Notes: generated from the sequence alone by a model not told the origin. A stretch of 64,000 bases of DNA from Cyanomargarita calcarea GSE-NOS-MK-12-04C (GCA_019359595.1 JAHHGZ010000031.1:42358-106357), one strand, 5' to 3'; shown: positions 9,677 through 19,560, counted from the stretch's first letter. Program-made: numbers and translations.

Positions 9677-10783
9677 TTAGCATTGCCGCTCCTGCTTTTT
9701 CCAAGATTTAATATCTCCTGCAACAGGTTTATCTCCACTACATAAGTAATCAGAAGCAGATATATAGCCGCAGTACTCATTCCGTCCCCGTAATTTGGCT
9801 GCATACAGTGCCCGATCGCTATCAGCAAGTAAGGTTAAAAAAGAAAAATGATGGCTGGGTATGCTCGCAGCAATACCAATGCTTAATGTCAGGTGTTTAC
9901 TCACAGCAGATGCGGGATGATATATTTTGAGTTTTTGCAGGTCTGACTGAATATTTTCAGCTACCCGGACTGCTCCTTCAAAGCTTGTGTTGGGCAAAAC
10001 GACTGCAAACTCTTCTCCACCATAACGAGCGACTAAATCTGCTGGACGTCTGACGGTAGTATTAATAGCTTGTGCTACCTGCTTTAAACAAGCATCTCCA
10101 GCAAGATGTCCGTAGGTATCGTTATAAGATTTAAAATAGTCAATATCGCATAAAAGCAACGACAGCGATATTTTTTCTCGTGCCGCTCGCTGCCACTCTC
10201 GTTGTAAATAATCATCTAAGTAACGACGATTGGCAATTTGTGTTAAACTATCCGACCAAACCAACTCATGTAATTTTTGATTAGCTTCTTGTAAGGCTAT
10301 TTCGGCTTTGGTACGTCGTTCGATTTCTGATAGCAATAAAGCATTTTGCTGAACAAATTTTTGCTTTGTAGAGGAAAGTTCAATTTGTAAACGTTGGATG
10401 GTTAATTGATTTTGTACCCGTGCCATTACTTCTTGAAATTGAAATGGCTTCGTGATATAATCAACAGCCCCCATATTAATTCCTTTAATTTTGTCCGTAT
10501 CTTCATCTAAGACGCTAATAAAAATTACGGGAATATTGGAAGTTTCTGGGTTAGCTTTCAAACGTTCACATACTTCATAGCCGTTCATGTCTGGCATATT
10601 GATATCCAGCAAAATTAAGTTTGGCTGTTTTGTTTGACACGCAATCAAAGCCATTTGTCCGTTGAGAGCTTTGCGAACCTGATAACCCTCTTCTGCTAGT
10701 ATAGTAGACAACACGCGAAGATTATCAAGCTTGTCATCAACTATGAGAATGTTATCTTTTTCAAATGGAGCCGATTTGCTCAT
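9677..10783 (-). CDS. REC-GGDEF diguanylate cyclase
   Basis: 368 residues. The REC domain has Asp60 (LILLDINMP) and Lys112. A coiled-coil linker at about 125-175 leads to a GGDEF domain with the active motif GGEEF at 255-259. An inhibitory-site motif RPAD lies five residues upstream, so product feedback is likely. The family makes cyclic di-GMP from two GTP when the receiver is phosphorylated. The neighbouring kinases are plausible phosphodonors. A heptamer-like AAAAGTA tract lies downstream at 9620-9650. Confidence 0.94.
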   Translation of the reverse strand: MSKSAPFEKDNILIVDDKLDNLRVLSTILAEEGYQVRKALNGQMALIACQTKQPNLILLDINMPDMNGYEVCERLKANPETSNIPVIFISVLDEDTDKIKGINMGAVDYITKPFQFQEVMARVQNQLTIQRLQIELSSTKQKFVQQNALLLSEIERRTKAEIALQEANQKLHELVWSDSLTQIANRRYLDDYLQREWQRAAREKISLSLLLCDIDYFKSYNDTYGHLAGDACLKQVAQAINTTVRRPADLVARYGGEEFAVVLPNTSFEGAVRVAENIQSDLQKLKIYHPASAVSKHLTLSIGIAASIPSHHFSFLTLLADSDRALYAAKLRGRNEYCGYISASDYLCSGDKPVAGDIKSWKKQERQC

Positions 10784-10992
10784 ATGTTCTGACTTTGTAC
10801 AAGTGTTGATAATTACCAGTGAGGCGAATATCTAATCAAGTTTAGAAGCATTCGTTCTTATAAAGGTTCCGAAAACAGGTAACAAGAAGCAAAATCACAG
10901 TTGAAACTTCTAAGTTGAGCTAACTGTTGTCTTGTTTTTAGACATGAGAGCGATCGCTATCATAGACACACAGTGGGCAATGCCAATTGATA

Positions 10993-13900
10993 TTACTTGC
11001 AATCTCTGGTCAATTGCATTATTTTCTCAAACTGATAGTTATTGGCTAAATCCCTGAAAACGAGAAAAAGCTGAGTAAATTCTTGAGGAATTTGCTCCAT
11101 CAACTCTAAAATAGTGTCATCGCTACAGCTTGCTGCTGCACAATGTACCTGCATTACCCACTCATCAGACATTTGGGATAATAGTCCGCTAATATCATCT
11201 GAAGTTGCAATTATCTGCGTTCCCTGACAAACTACTTCTGTATTTGCAGTTTCGACTTGATTAATATATTTTACCCCCAGATGGTCGCCGACTTTTTGCA
11301 ATAGTATTTGGGCATTGAAAGGCTTGGGAATAAAATCATCGCAGCCGGCTGACAGAATTTTCTGCCGTTCTTCCTCAAAGACGCTGGCTGTAAGAGCGAT
11401 AATTATTGTTTGAGGAGTGGGGAGAGAAAAAGCTACATTTCCCCCTTGTCCTCCTTGTCCCCTCTCTCTCGCTTTAATCTCCCGAGTGGCTTGATAACCA
11501 TCCATCACCGGCATCCGCATATCCATTAAAATTAGGTGTGGTTGCCAATCTGACCACATATCAACCGCCTCAGAACCATTTACGGCTTCTTGGACGAAAA
11601 AGCCAATGGATGTGAGTAGTTTGACTAGCAACAAACGGCTTTCAACGCGATCGTCAACTACTAAAATGCGATAGTGCGGTTCATTTGGTGCTAAACCAAT
11701 AATTTTGTGTTGATTCCAGATTTCAATCTTGCCTTGGTCGGCAATATTTATTTTTAAATTAAAAGCGAATGTACTACCGACAGAAACAGTTGATGAGACG
11801 CTAATATCTCCACCCATTAGCTGTATGTATTTGCGGCTAATTGCTAAACCCAGTCCTGTTCCTTGCTGAGATTTCCTGCCACTTTCAGTTTGCCTAAATG
11901 CTTCAAATAGCAGCTTAATTTCTTCTTGTGAAATACCTTGTCCTGTATCAATTACTTCAAAATTTAGGGAGTGAAGAGGGGGAGATGCGGTGAAGTTTTC
12001 TCCTTGTTTCTCGTGTTTGCCCATTTGCACCCTTAATGTCACACTTCCGGTATTAGTAAATTTGATGGCATTTCCCAAGAGGTTAAGCAGAACTTGACGG
12101 AGTTTGCCGGAGTCGGTTTGGATGTATTGGGGAATATCTGGAGCAATGTCGAAAATTAGCTGTAAATCTGTATTGATTGCACGCAAGCGTAACATTTCTT
12201 CAAGGCTTGCAAGCAGACGAATTAAATCGAAACTATTGACGTTGAGTGTCGTTCTCCCTGCTTCAATTTTGGACATTTCTAAAATGTCGTTGATTAAGCA
12301 CAATAAATGTTCCCCTGCACGATTGATGATTGCGAGGTTTTGTTGGTGTTCAAGAGATAATGTGGAGTCACGATTCATGACTTGGGTGAAGCCCAAAATG
12401 GCGTTAAGTGGAGTTCGCAATTCATGACTCATATTAGCGAGAAATTCACTTTTAGCACGGTTTGCTCGTTCGGCAGCTAGTTGTCCTTGTGCTGCAATTC
12501 TTTGGGATTCAATCAGTTCTTGTTGGGCAGTTCTCAGTTGATCGATGAGTTTTAATAAATCTAGGGTACGTTTTTTTACTTGGGTTTCTAAGATGCGGCT
12601 GTACTGAGCTAACAATTTTTCTGCTTCTTTGCGTTGAGTGATGTCAGTAAAGACAACGATCGCAAAGGCAATTTTACCCGATTCATCATAAATTGGCTTT
12701 ACTGACGCTTCAATCGGAATAATTTTATCGGGATGCCGGATTTCCATATCTTCGAGCGTAAAGCTTTCCCCTTTTAATGCTCTCAATATAATGTGGCGAT
12801 CGCTCGGATACAGTTCATCAGTACCAGCTAAATAAGTTTGATAGAGTTCTGCCAATTCTTCCACTCTGGCTCTGGGCACTATTCCTTGACCGAGAATTTG
12901 CTCGCCAACTTGATTTGTATAATAAGGTTTACCATCAGCATCAGTGATAAATACACCCACTGGCATCGCTTCTAAAAATTGCGTCAATCGACTCTTACTT
13001 TCAGATAGAGCATCATTTAAAACTTTCAACTCCGTATTTCTGGCTTCTAAAGTTGCAAAAGATTCTTGAAGTTGCTTTGCCATACTGTTAAATGACTTGC
13101 CTAATTCTCCCAGTTCATCAAAGGGTTCAATTTCTGTGATTTGCTCCCATTTACCTTCAGCAATTTTCTTCGCAGACCTGTTTAATTGTCGAATTGGTCT
13201 GATTATCCAACGAGCAGTTAGAATCCCAATTTCTGTTGCCATTAATAATGCCGCAACACACAACAAGATGCTGGTGAGAGTATTAGCGTCTATTTGCTCC
13301 ATAAAGTCGGTTTCGGGAATCACGACTACAACTATCCAATCCAAACCAAACTTATCTTGCCAAGTTTCTACTTGGACAAAATAGCGTTCTGCCGGAGTTG
13401 TCAACATTAGTTGTTGTTTGGTACGGATAAATTCGAGGCTACCAAAACGTTTTTTCAAATATTGGGTTGTCAATCTTATTAAAGAATCTTGACTATCTGT
13501 TGCTGCTAAACGTTTTGCTTTACCGTTAATGATTGTGTACGAGGGCTGCTGAGTTGAAGAAGCTACTATCAAACCAGAACGCTCTAAGATAAAAATTTTC
13601 CCCGACTTACCAACTTTTAGTTTGCCTAAGAAAGTGTTAATCTGTGAAAGAATTAAATCAACACTCATCACTCCAACAAGCTTCTTAGTTTTATCGTAGA
13701 AAGGATAACTGGCAGATATAGATAATACTTCATGCTTATCTTCCCATTGATAAACTTGGCTCCAGATAGGCTTGGCTATTTTGACAGCATCCGAATACCA
13801 AGCTTCTAAACGGGGATCGTAGTCTTTTATTTCGATCGTTTTGGTGCGTTTTCCTTTATTGTTTGTACTATAAAGATAAAGTCTATTCGGATTCTTTTGG

Positions 13901-14340
13901 GAAACTTCGTTAATTAAAAGGCTTCCATCATTCAGCCGTTCAACTCCGATGAATTCGCCTTTAGGGTTGCCAAAGCTAATATATCCAACATTAAACACCT
14001 GCATTTGTTTCCAAAAGTAATGTCCGGTTGTTTCAAAGTCAGAAAGATTTACCAACCCTAGATCAACCGCATCCACATTGATTTGATTAATTTGCTTCGG
14101 GATTGTCAGGTAGTTATGAAGATGTTGCTGAACGCGATCGCTCACTTCATTTTCTAACTCTTTGGCAAGCTCTATTACAGCTTTTTGACCATTTTTAAAG
14201 GAAAGATACCCCACAAGTCCCACTGCACCGCATATTTGCAATACAAACGGCACTATTACAACAATTTTCAGGGGAAGGCTAACATAAACTTTACTTATTA
14301 AGCGATTGAGAGATTTGATCGGCTGAAGGTTTGATAACAT
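10993..14340 (-). CDS. Membrane hybrid histidine kinase (Cache-HAMP-PAS-HisKA-HATPase-REC)
   Basis: 1115 residues from ATG 14340. The frame also extends to a TTG at 14430, but the ATG follows a GGGGAGA stretch. A membrane segment lies at about 25-45, then a large extracytoplasmic dCache-like sensor to about 350, a second membrane segment at about 357-377, HAMP, PAS (EAMPVGVFITDADG), HisKA (SHELRTPLNAIL, His near 637), HATPase_c (GNAIKFTN, DTGQGIS, GTGLGLAIS) and a REC domain with LILMDMRMP. A loop in REC (ERGQGGQGGNVAFS) is encoded by tandem-repeat DNA at 11420-11465. A C-terminal tail of about 110 residues may hold an Hpt-like remnant. The ligand is unknown. Confidence 0.92.
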   Translation of the reverse strand: MLSNLQPIKSLNRLISKVYVSLPLKIVVIVPFVLQICGAVGLVGYLSFKNGQKAVIELAKELENEVSDRVQQHLHNYLTIPKQINQINVDAVDLGLVNLSDFETTGHYFWKQMQVFNVGYISFGNPKGEFIGVERLNDGSLLINEVSQKNPNRLYLYSTNNKGKRTKTIEIKDYDPRLEAWYSDAVKIAKPIWSQVYQWEDKHEVLSISASYPFYDKTKKLVGVMSVDLILSQINTFLGKLKVGKSGKIFILERSGLIVASSTQQPSYTIINGKAKRLAATDSQDSLIRLTTQYLKKRFGSLEFIRTKQQLMLTTPAERYFVQVETWQDKFGLDWIVVVVIPETDFMEQIDANTLTSILLCVAALLMATEIGILTARWIIRPIRQLNRSAKKIAEGKWEQITEIEPFDELGELGKSFNSMAKQLQESFATLEARNTELKVLNDALSESKSRLTQFLEAMPVGVFITDADGKPYYTNQVGEQILGQGIVPRARVEELAELYQTYLAGTDELYPSDRHIILRALKGESFTLEDMEIRHPDKIIPIEASVKPIYDESGKIAFAIVVFTDITQRKEAEKLLAQYSRILETQVKKRTLDLLKLIDQLRTAQQELIESQRIAAQGQLAAERANRAKSEFLANMSHELRTPLNAILGFTQVMNRDSTLSLEHQQNLAIINRAGEHLLCLINDILEMSKIEAGRTTLNVNSFDLIRLLASLEEMLRLRAINTDLQLIFDIAPDIPQYIQTDSGKLRQVLLNLLGNAIKFTNTGSVTLRVQMGKHEKQGENFTASPPLHSLNFEVIDTGQGISQEEIKLLFEAFRQTESGRKSQQGTGLGLAISRKYIQLMGGDISVSSTVSVGSTFAFNLKINIADQGKIEIWNQHKIIGLAPNEPHYRILVVDDRVESRLLLVKLLTSIGFFVQEAVNGSEAVDMWSDWQPHLILMDMRMPVMDGYQATREIKARERGQGGQGGNVAFSLPTPQTIIIALTASVFEEERQKILSAGCDDFIPKPFNAQILLQKVGDHLGVKYINQVETANTEVVCQGTQIIATSDDISGLLSQMSDEWVMQVHCAAASCSDDTILELMEQIPQEFTQLFLVFRDLANNYQFEKIMQLTRDCK

Positions 14341-14605
14341 TTTGTTTAATTTTCTCCCCAGCGCTAAACTTCCGAGATTAAAATTGCAATTAGCTAGATT
14401 TATATAAGGTTTACTTTTGTGTAAAATCAAACATAGCCATTATAACAAGCCTATCTATTGTATGAAAATACACTATTTTGACATATTTTATTATTTAGCT
14501 TTTGCAATGTTGAATTTTAAAATTTGTCATAAGACCTTCACGGCTTACGCACTCTTAAAATTATCGATTGGGTCGGCAGGATGTCCACCCCATGCTGTGA
14601 GAGTC

Positions 14606-14830
14606 AGATCCCCGACTTCTTATAGCGATTTTCGTTTGGATAAAATACACTATGGCGGGCACCGAAGCCCAACCTAAGGTGCTACAACGGGGCGGCAGCT
14701 TATGTTCCTCCGCTTCCCCCCAAAACGTGCCTTGGGAAAATAAGCAACGCACTGGCTCCCCCACAAGAGTTTCATTATTTTGCTTTGTATCCCACTCAAC
14801 TGAGAACCGCTATAAAGAAGTCGGGGATCT
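14606..14830. mobile_element. MITE with AGATCCCCGAC termini, carrying a nested repeat
   Basis: Same termini as the element at 411-617: AGATCCCCGACTTCTTATAG on the left and the inverse of AGATCCCCGACTTCTTTATAG on the right, with GCG and TTC matches continuing inward. The interior 14667-14767 is a 101-bp sequence that reappears almost unchanged and inverted at 21972-22072, so one repeat has inserted into another. Short open frames here are not genes. Confidence 0.75.
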
Positions 14831-14849
14831 TGCAGCTTCGTACTTATAA

Positions 14850-15010
14850 ATGCAACGTATGAAAATACAAACGTCAACTACCTACACCGCCCTAGCCTTC
14901 GGCAACGCCAAGGGTTTATTAGAGTCAGCTTATGAGGAGTGTTTGTATTATGAGTGTGCTGTTGAGCTAGACAACGAAGTTGAAGCGATAAATTGGCGAA
15001 ATATTAAATT
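14850..15010 (+). pseudogene. Remnant of a GxxExxY-type protein
   Basis: The frame contains GLLESAYEECLYYE (from 14913), the N-terminal signature of GxxExxY (PDDEXK-related) proteins. It is followed at once by a stretch (AVELDNEVEAIN) resembling a later conserved block of the same family (VELK.V.AIN), so the middle seems deleted. It is preceded by a palindromic GCCTTCGGCAACGCC repeat and runs into the 3' end of the MOSC gene on the other strand. Too short to be functional. Confidence 0.45.
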
Positions 15011-15798
15011 AACTCAGAAAATATTTCAACTTCGTCGCCGATTTGCAAAATTTTCCCAGCTTCTGATGCAGGTAAGCGTGTATTCACACTCAACCGATAA
15101 AAATGATTAAAGCGGGATGATGCAACCCATTCTGGTAACGTTTCTTTTCGTTTATTGACAAATATTTTCTGGAAATTTGCGTAACGTTCTCCAGTCACAG
15201 AATCCCTTGTTGGTACTACACACCGCGCACAAGGATTAATTCCCAAGAATCGAACTTTTCCCACGCGAAAAAAGATGTGATTCTCCGCTTCAGCAAATAA
15301 TTTATCTTCCCAAAATGGTGGTATGTCACCCCCAATTTCAATATTAGCACGGAGGCGGCGGCGCATTTCATCTAAACTTATATCGGGGAACCAAGAAGTA
15401 ACTTCTGTTAAGGTTGCTGTGCTAATTACCGTGGAACCTGGAGAGTCGGTATCATCAGGAAAGCCCATCACAGAGTTTTTTTGTAATTTCACTGCAAAAC
15501 CAAAGTATTCGCTCAAAGCTGCCTCTGGTGCCTGTTTCTCATCGTCTAGATGAAAGGTTTGCAATGAGTTATTTCCTGGGATTTTCAGTGAGACGGTTCT
15601 ATCTTTTAGGGTAAAATGCGATCGCACTAAATGTATCTTGGCATTGCGTTTCCCATTCACAAACCTATCTTGGTCGTCGCAGATAGCATACTCGCGGTCA
15701 TGCTTTAATGCGCCACTAGGGAGAATTGTTGCTTTTTCAACTTCAACGGCATCAAGTGATTTAATTGGGTAAAGTCGAATATTGCTTACGTAAGGCAT
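15004..15798 (-). CDS. MOSC domain-containing protein (YcbX-like)
   Basis: 264 residues from ATG 15798 (MPYVSNIRLYPIKSLD); the open frame extends 15 codons further but the extra residues do not fit the family. The N-terminal MOSC_N beta-barrel runs to about 120. The MOSC domain follows, with the conserved Cys in INPCARCVVPTRDSVTGE. MOSC proteins bind or transfer sulfur for molybdenum cofactor-dependent reactions; YcbX-type members detoxify N-hydroxylated bases. Whether it works with the YdeP-like oxidoreductase at 24.5 kb is only a guess. Confidence 0.88.
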   Translation of the reverse strand: MPYVSNIRLYPIKSLDAVEVEKATILPSGALKHDREYAICDDQDRFVNGKRNAKIHLVRSHFTLKDRTVSLKIPGNNSLQTFHLDDEKQAPEAALSEYFGFAVKLQKNSVMGFPDDTDSPGSTVISTATLTEVTSWFPDISLDEMRRRLRANIEIGGDIPPFWEDKLFAEAENHIFFRVGKVRFLGINPCARCVVPTRDSVTGERYANFQKIFVNKRKETLPEWVASSRFNHFYRLSVNTRLPASEAGKILQIGDEVEIFSELI

Positions 15799-16077
15799 TA
15801 TAAAAATACACAAAAATAACCCCATATTTAACATATAGGGCATTGAATATTATCTAATTCCATCTTGAAATAAATTTACAAGACTTCACTTTTGCCTATA
15901 ATCTCAGAATTAGGGCAACCAAACTAAGTCATAGATGCAATTTCTAGACTTGTGCGTATATGGTAGTCCAAAAGGGAGGAGTTGATTTTTTCGTTACTAT
16001 ACAAGGTTGTGGTTTATTGTCCAGTTTTGTCCATCAATTGGTCAACTTAGGATTACTCCCTGAATAATAATCTTTAA

Positions 16078-16707
16078 CTATGGATACACTGGAGTTTTAT
16101 CAATTCCGCCAACCTGATTTAGAGGCCAAAAGCGAACTACAGCACGACCGATGATGTTTCCTTTGGGGACAAGACCCCAGCACCGACCGTCATAACTTTG
16201 CGTGCGGTTATCCCCTAATACCAAATAATGGTCAGAAGGGATGGTTTGGGTTTTAGATAAAAAAGGTGGATTTTGTCCTGATGTGCAAACATCAATGACT
16301 GTGGTCTGCTTGTCACTTAAGTAATTACTTTCCGGTAAGGCTTTGTTGTTGATATAAACCTTGCCATCCTTCAGTTCTACTTTTTCTCCGGGTAAACCAA
16401 TTACACGTTTAATAAAAGCGTCGTTATATTGTTCTTTTTGTAGTTCTTCTGTAGGTGAAAATACCACAACATCGCCTCGGCTTGGGCTAGAAAATTTATA
16501 ACTCAACTTATCGACTATAATTTTGTCTGCTTCCCACTGGTTTGGAGTACCATGTAGAGTCGGTTCCATTGAACCGGAGGGAATCCAACGGGCTTCGGCA
16601 ACAAAGGTGCGAATTCCTAAGGCAAGAACAATGCTTAATACAACTGTTCTACCTAGTTCTGCGATCCAAGAATTATCAGGTTGTTGACTGGAGTTGTTAT
16701 CAGACAC
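16078..16707 (-). CDS. lepB: Signal peptidase I
   Basis: 209 residues. A membrane anchor lies at about 20-37. The catalytic Ser46 is in WIPSGSMEPTL and the general base Lys100 in AFIKRVIGLPGE. Later boxes include YLVLGDNRTQSYDGRCWG and the C-terminal GRAVVRFWP. It cleaves signal peptides outside the plasma or thylakoid membrane. The start is GTG at 16707; no in-frame ATG lies nearby upstream. Many proteins in this window with signal peptides would be its substrates. Confidence 0.95.
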   Translation of the reverse strand: MSDNNSSQQPDNSWIAELGRTVVLSIVLALGIRTFVAEARWIPSGSMEPTLHGTPNQWEADKIIVDKLSYKFSSPSRGDVVVFSPTEELQKEQYNDAFIKRVIGLPGEKVELKDGKVYINNKALPESNYLSDKQTTVIDVCTSGQNPPFLSKTQTIPSDHYLVLGDNRTQSYDGRCWGLVPKGNIIGRAVVRFWPLNQVGGIDKTPVYP

Positions 16708-16968
16708 TTTATTCTGTATTAAATTACTTAAATAAAAGAAAAATGCAGGTCATTCAGCCGCCCGGTCAGGAAGACTATATTAGCTAATCTTAACGTTAGA
16801 AGTTAAATTTCCAGGTTATGTTGCCATCTTGACAAGGTTGTTCCTAATTAAAAAATAAACTTTTTTGTCGAGAACAGTAAAAGTTTGCGCAATACGGGGC
16901 AACCAAGTTTAACCTAAAAAGATACTTCTCAGTCTCCTCCTGGTTCCCAAAATAAAGCTGTCAACTCC

Positions 16969-18291
16969 ATGTCATCTCCTACAAGTTTACTAATTCGTCG
17001 CGCCCGTATCTACCTACCCACTAGTGAATTTACCATTGGGGATGTGCTGATCCGCGATCGCCAAATTGTCGAAGTCGCACCAGAAATTTCCCCGAATGCT
17101 ACGTCAACCAGAGAAATTGACGCATTTGGGTTAACTTTGTTGCCAGGAGTTATAGACCCGCAGGTACATTTCCGCGAACCAGGGCTGGAATATAAGGAAG
17201 ATTTATTCACCGCCAGTTGTGCCTGTGCGAAAGGCGGTGTAACATCGTTTTTAGAAATGCCCAATACGCGCCCCCTGACAACTACCCAAGCAGCTTTAAA
17301 CGACAAGCTAGAACGCGCCTCCACTAAGTGCCTTGTTAATTATGGCTTTTTTATTGGGGCAACGGCTGAGAATTTACCCGATCTACTGGAGGCAAACCCC
17401 ACACCGGGAATTAAAATTTTCATGGGGTCGATGCACGGACCATTGTTGATTGACCAAGAAGCGGGACTAGAGGCTATATTTAAAGAAGGAAAACGCTTAA
17501 TTGCTGTCCACGCAGAAGACGCTTCGAGAATCAGCCAACGACGAAAACAATTTGCGGGAATTCACGATCCGGCTATTCACTCCCAAATTCAAGACAATCA
17601 AGCTGCCTTGTTAGCGACGAAATTAGCGTTAAAACTTTCGCAAAAATATCAGCGTCGTTTGCATATTTTACATATGTCAACCGCAGAAGAAGCAGACTTG
17701 CTGCGTGAGTATAAACCCAGTTGGGTGACAGCAGAGGTCACACCGCAGCATTTGTTGTTAAATATCAATGCTTATGAAGAGATTGGCACCTTGGCGCAGA
17801 TGAATCCACCTTTGCGATCGCCCCACGATAATGAAGTACTTTGGCAAGCTTTGCGCGATGGTGTGATTGATTTTATTGCTACAGACCACGCACCACATAC
17901 TTTAGAAGAAAAAGCCCAAGAATATCCAAATACACCTTCGGGAATGCCGGGGGTGGAAACTTCCCTCGCTTTGATGTTAACTGCGGCAATGTCGGGAAAA
18001 TGTACCGTTGCTCAAGTTGCTAATTGGATGTCAACGGCTGTAGCTTCTTCTTATGGTATCCCGAATAAAGGGGCGATCGCTCCTGGTTATGACGCTGATT
18101 TAGTGCTGGTAGATTTAAATACTTATCGTCCCGTATTGCGCGAACAACTATTAACTAAATGCGGTTGGAGTCCATTTGAAGGTTGGAACCTCACAGGTTG
18201 GGCACATACTACTATCGTCGGTGGTCAGCTTGCTTATCATGAAGGTAAGGTAAATACTGAAGTACGGGGACAAGCTTTAAGTTTTAGTTAA
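16969..18291 (+). CDS. pyrC: Dihydroorotase (class I)
   Basis: 440 residues, full length for class I dihydroorotase, the third step of pyrimidine synthesis. Metal and substrate motifs: DPQVHFREPG near 62-71, IKIFMG with the likely carboxylated Lys, AVHAEDAS, LHILHMS and FIATDHAPHT. The first His of the usual HxH pair is Gln here (QVH). I recall the same change in some other class I subfamilies, so it is not proof of inactivity, but an inactive ATCase-partner role cannot be excluded. Monocistronic, preceded by about 260 bp. Confidence 0.92.
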   Translation: MSSPTSLLIRRARIYLPTSEFTIGDVLIRDRQIVEVAPEISPNATSTREIDAFGLTLLPGVIDPQVHFREPGLEYKEDLFTASCACAKGGVTSFLEMPNTRPLTTTQAALNDKLERASTKCLVNYGFFIGATAENLPDLLEANPTPGIKIFMGSMHGPLLIDQEAGLEAIFKEGKRLIAVHAEDASRISQRRKQFAGIHDPAIHSQIQDNQAALLATKLALKLSQKYQRRLHILHMSTAEEADLLREYKPSWVTAEVTPQHLLLNINAYEEIGTLAQMNPPLRSPHDNEVLWQALRDGVIDFIATDHAPHTLEEKAQEYPNTPSGMPGVETSLALMLTAAMSGKCTVAQVANWMSTAVASSYGIPNKGAIAPGYDADLVLVDLNTYRPVLREQLLTKCGWSPFEGWNLTGWAHTTIVGGQLAYHEGKVNTEVRGQALSFS

Positions 18292-18870
18292 TGGCTCAGA
18301 GTTTCTTGTATTAGTCGAAGAATGTATCTCCCCACTCCCTAATAAAAAAATGCTCAGAAGCATTGAAACGACTTATCTACAGATTGATTGTCGTTTTGAT
18401 TTTCTGGGCGATTTTTTTGTGCTAAACAATCCGGATTTGTTTTTTAACAAGAGTAAAAAGAAACCAATATTCATCAACGTGGCAAAGTTCTGTAAAAACT
18501 CTGATTTCAATTCACAAACCCTTTAAATACACTTTACTCATACACCTTTAAAGTCTAGTTCTTTATCACTTGCTACACCTGAGAGTTTTTTCTCATCTGA
18601 AGTCAATGCGACATTGAGTCTTTTATTTCAGCAATATCGAGTCGCAATAACTTAGATGCAAGAGTCCTTCTTAATTGAGGCACTCTCATTTTGTAATGCC
18701 AGAAAATCCTCTTTTATATTCCGTTAGCAATATTTTCCAAAAGAACAAAAACAATTAATAAACTCAACCGACATTATGAAAATCTACTTATCGAACAAAG
18801 ACGATCCTGAAATATAAAATATTTCAATTTTTCTGCAATATCGTCTGGAACATTACGTAAATTCTAACAT
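18292..18870. other. Intergenic region after pyrC
   Basis: About 580 bp without a credible gene. A small hairpin AATGCT/AGCATT near 18348 and a stem AACGAC/GTCGTT followed by T-rich DNA at about 18365-18420 could end the pyrC transcript. The rest is AT-rich and featureless to my eye. Confidence 0.4.
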
Positions 18871-19089
18871 CTATCCGTAATAATACCACCAGATGGTAAT
18901 GCTGAATATACTAACTAGAGCGAAATTGTCAAACAATATTTGAGTAATAGAGATTACAATGTTACTGAATTTTTGTAGCGAACGGGGTAGCGGCAGATAA
19001 ACCGGATTAGGTTTCTGCCCATTTATTGAGTTTGGATAAGGATTTTGAGCCAATTGTAGATTTACAGGAACGATTTCCGTAAATGTCAA
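18871..19089 (-). CDS. Small hypothetical protein with C-terminal membrane helix
   Basis: 72 residues starting at a TTG that overlaps the tsaE stop codon (TTGA), so translational coupling is possible. The N-terminal half is polar and proline-rich; residues 43-70 (NIVISITQILFDNFALVSIF) form a hydrophobic segment. I do not recognise it, and the TTG start makes it uncertain. It may simply be an open frame downstream of tsaE. Confidence 0.3.
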   Translation of the reverse strand: MTFTEIVPVNLQLAQNPYPNSINGQKPNPVYLPLPRSLQKFSNIVISITQILFDNFALVSIFSITIWWYYYG

Positions 19090-19541
19090 AGCAAAATTTC
19101 CTTACTAACAGTGCAATTGAATGGAGTTATTTCGACTTGGCGTTCGCCGTCCAAACCATAGCTTAGACTTACAGCTAGATAGCTATGTGGTTTGTAAGGC
19201 ATCCGCTTTGCCCACTCAATCGCCACAATTCCTGGCAAAACTTCGATCCCTTCCCAATAGGTTTCTAGGTTCAATGCTGCGACTTCTGGTGGTTCTAGGC
19301 GATATAAATCAAGGTGATAAAGGGGGATGCGTCCTTCTGCATATTCGTTAATTAGAGTAAAAGTGGGGCTAACAATTGGTTCTGCGATTCCCAAACCTTC
19401 CCCAATACCTTGAACGAGGGTAGTTTTACCAGTTCCTAAGTCACCTTCTAATAAAATTACACTGCCTGCATTTAGGGATTTACCTAGATTTATACCTAGT
19501 GTTCGGGTCGCGAAAGCATCTGCAAGAGAAATTTTTATCAT
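19086..19541 (-). CDS. tsaE: tRNA threonylcarbamoyladenosine biosynthesis ATPase TsaE
   Basis: 151 residues. Walker A GDLGTGKTT at 33-41, followed by VSPTFTLINEY and YHLDLYRLEPPE, the signature blocks of TsaE, and an IVAIEWAKRMP strand. It is the ATPase that works with TsaB/TsaD to make t6A37 on ANN-decoding tRNAs. Length is normal. It lies downstream of the YvcK-type gene on the same strand, separated by a heptamer repeat tract. Confidence 0.94.
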   Translation of the reverse strand: MIKISLADAFATRTLGINLGKSLNAGSVILLEGDLGTGKTTLVQGIGEGLGIAEPIVSPTFTLINEYAEGRIPLYHLDLYRLEPPEVAALNLETYWEGIEVLPGIVAIEWAKRMPYKPHSYLAVSLSYGLDGERQVEITPFNCTVSKEILL

Positions 19542-19560
19542 AGGTCCAAAAGAAGCGGAG

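Noticed and set aside
14417..14877. Several short open frames across 14417-14877 on both strands
   Set aside because: They are translations of the MITE and the nested 101-bp repeat; the frames come from repeat DNA present elsewhere.
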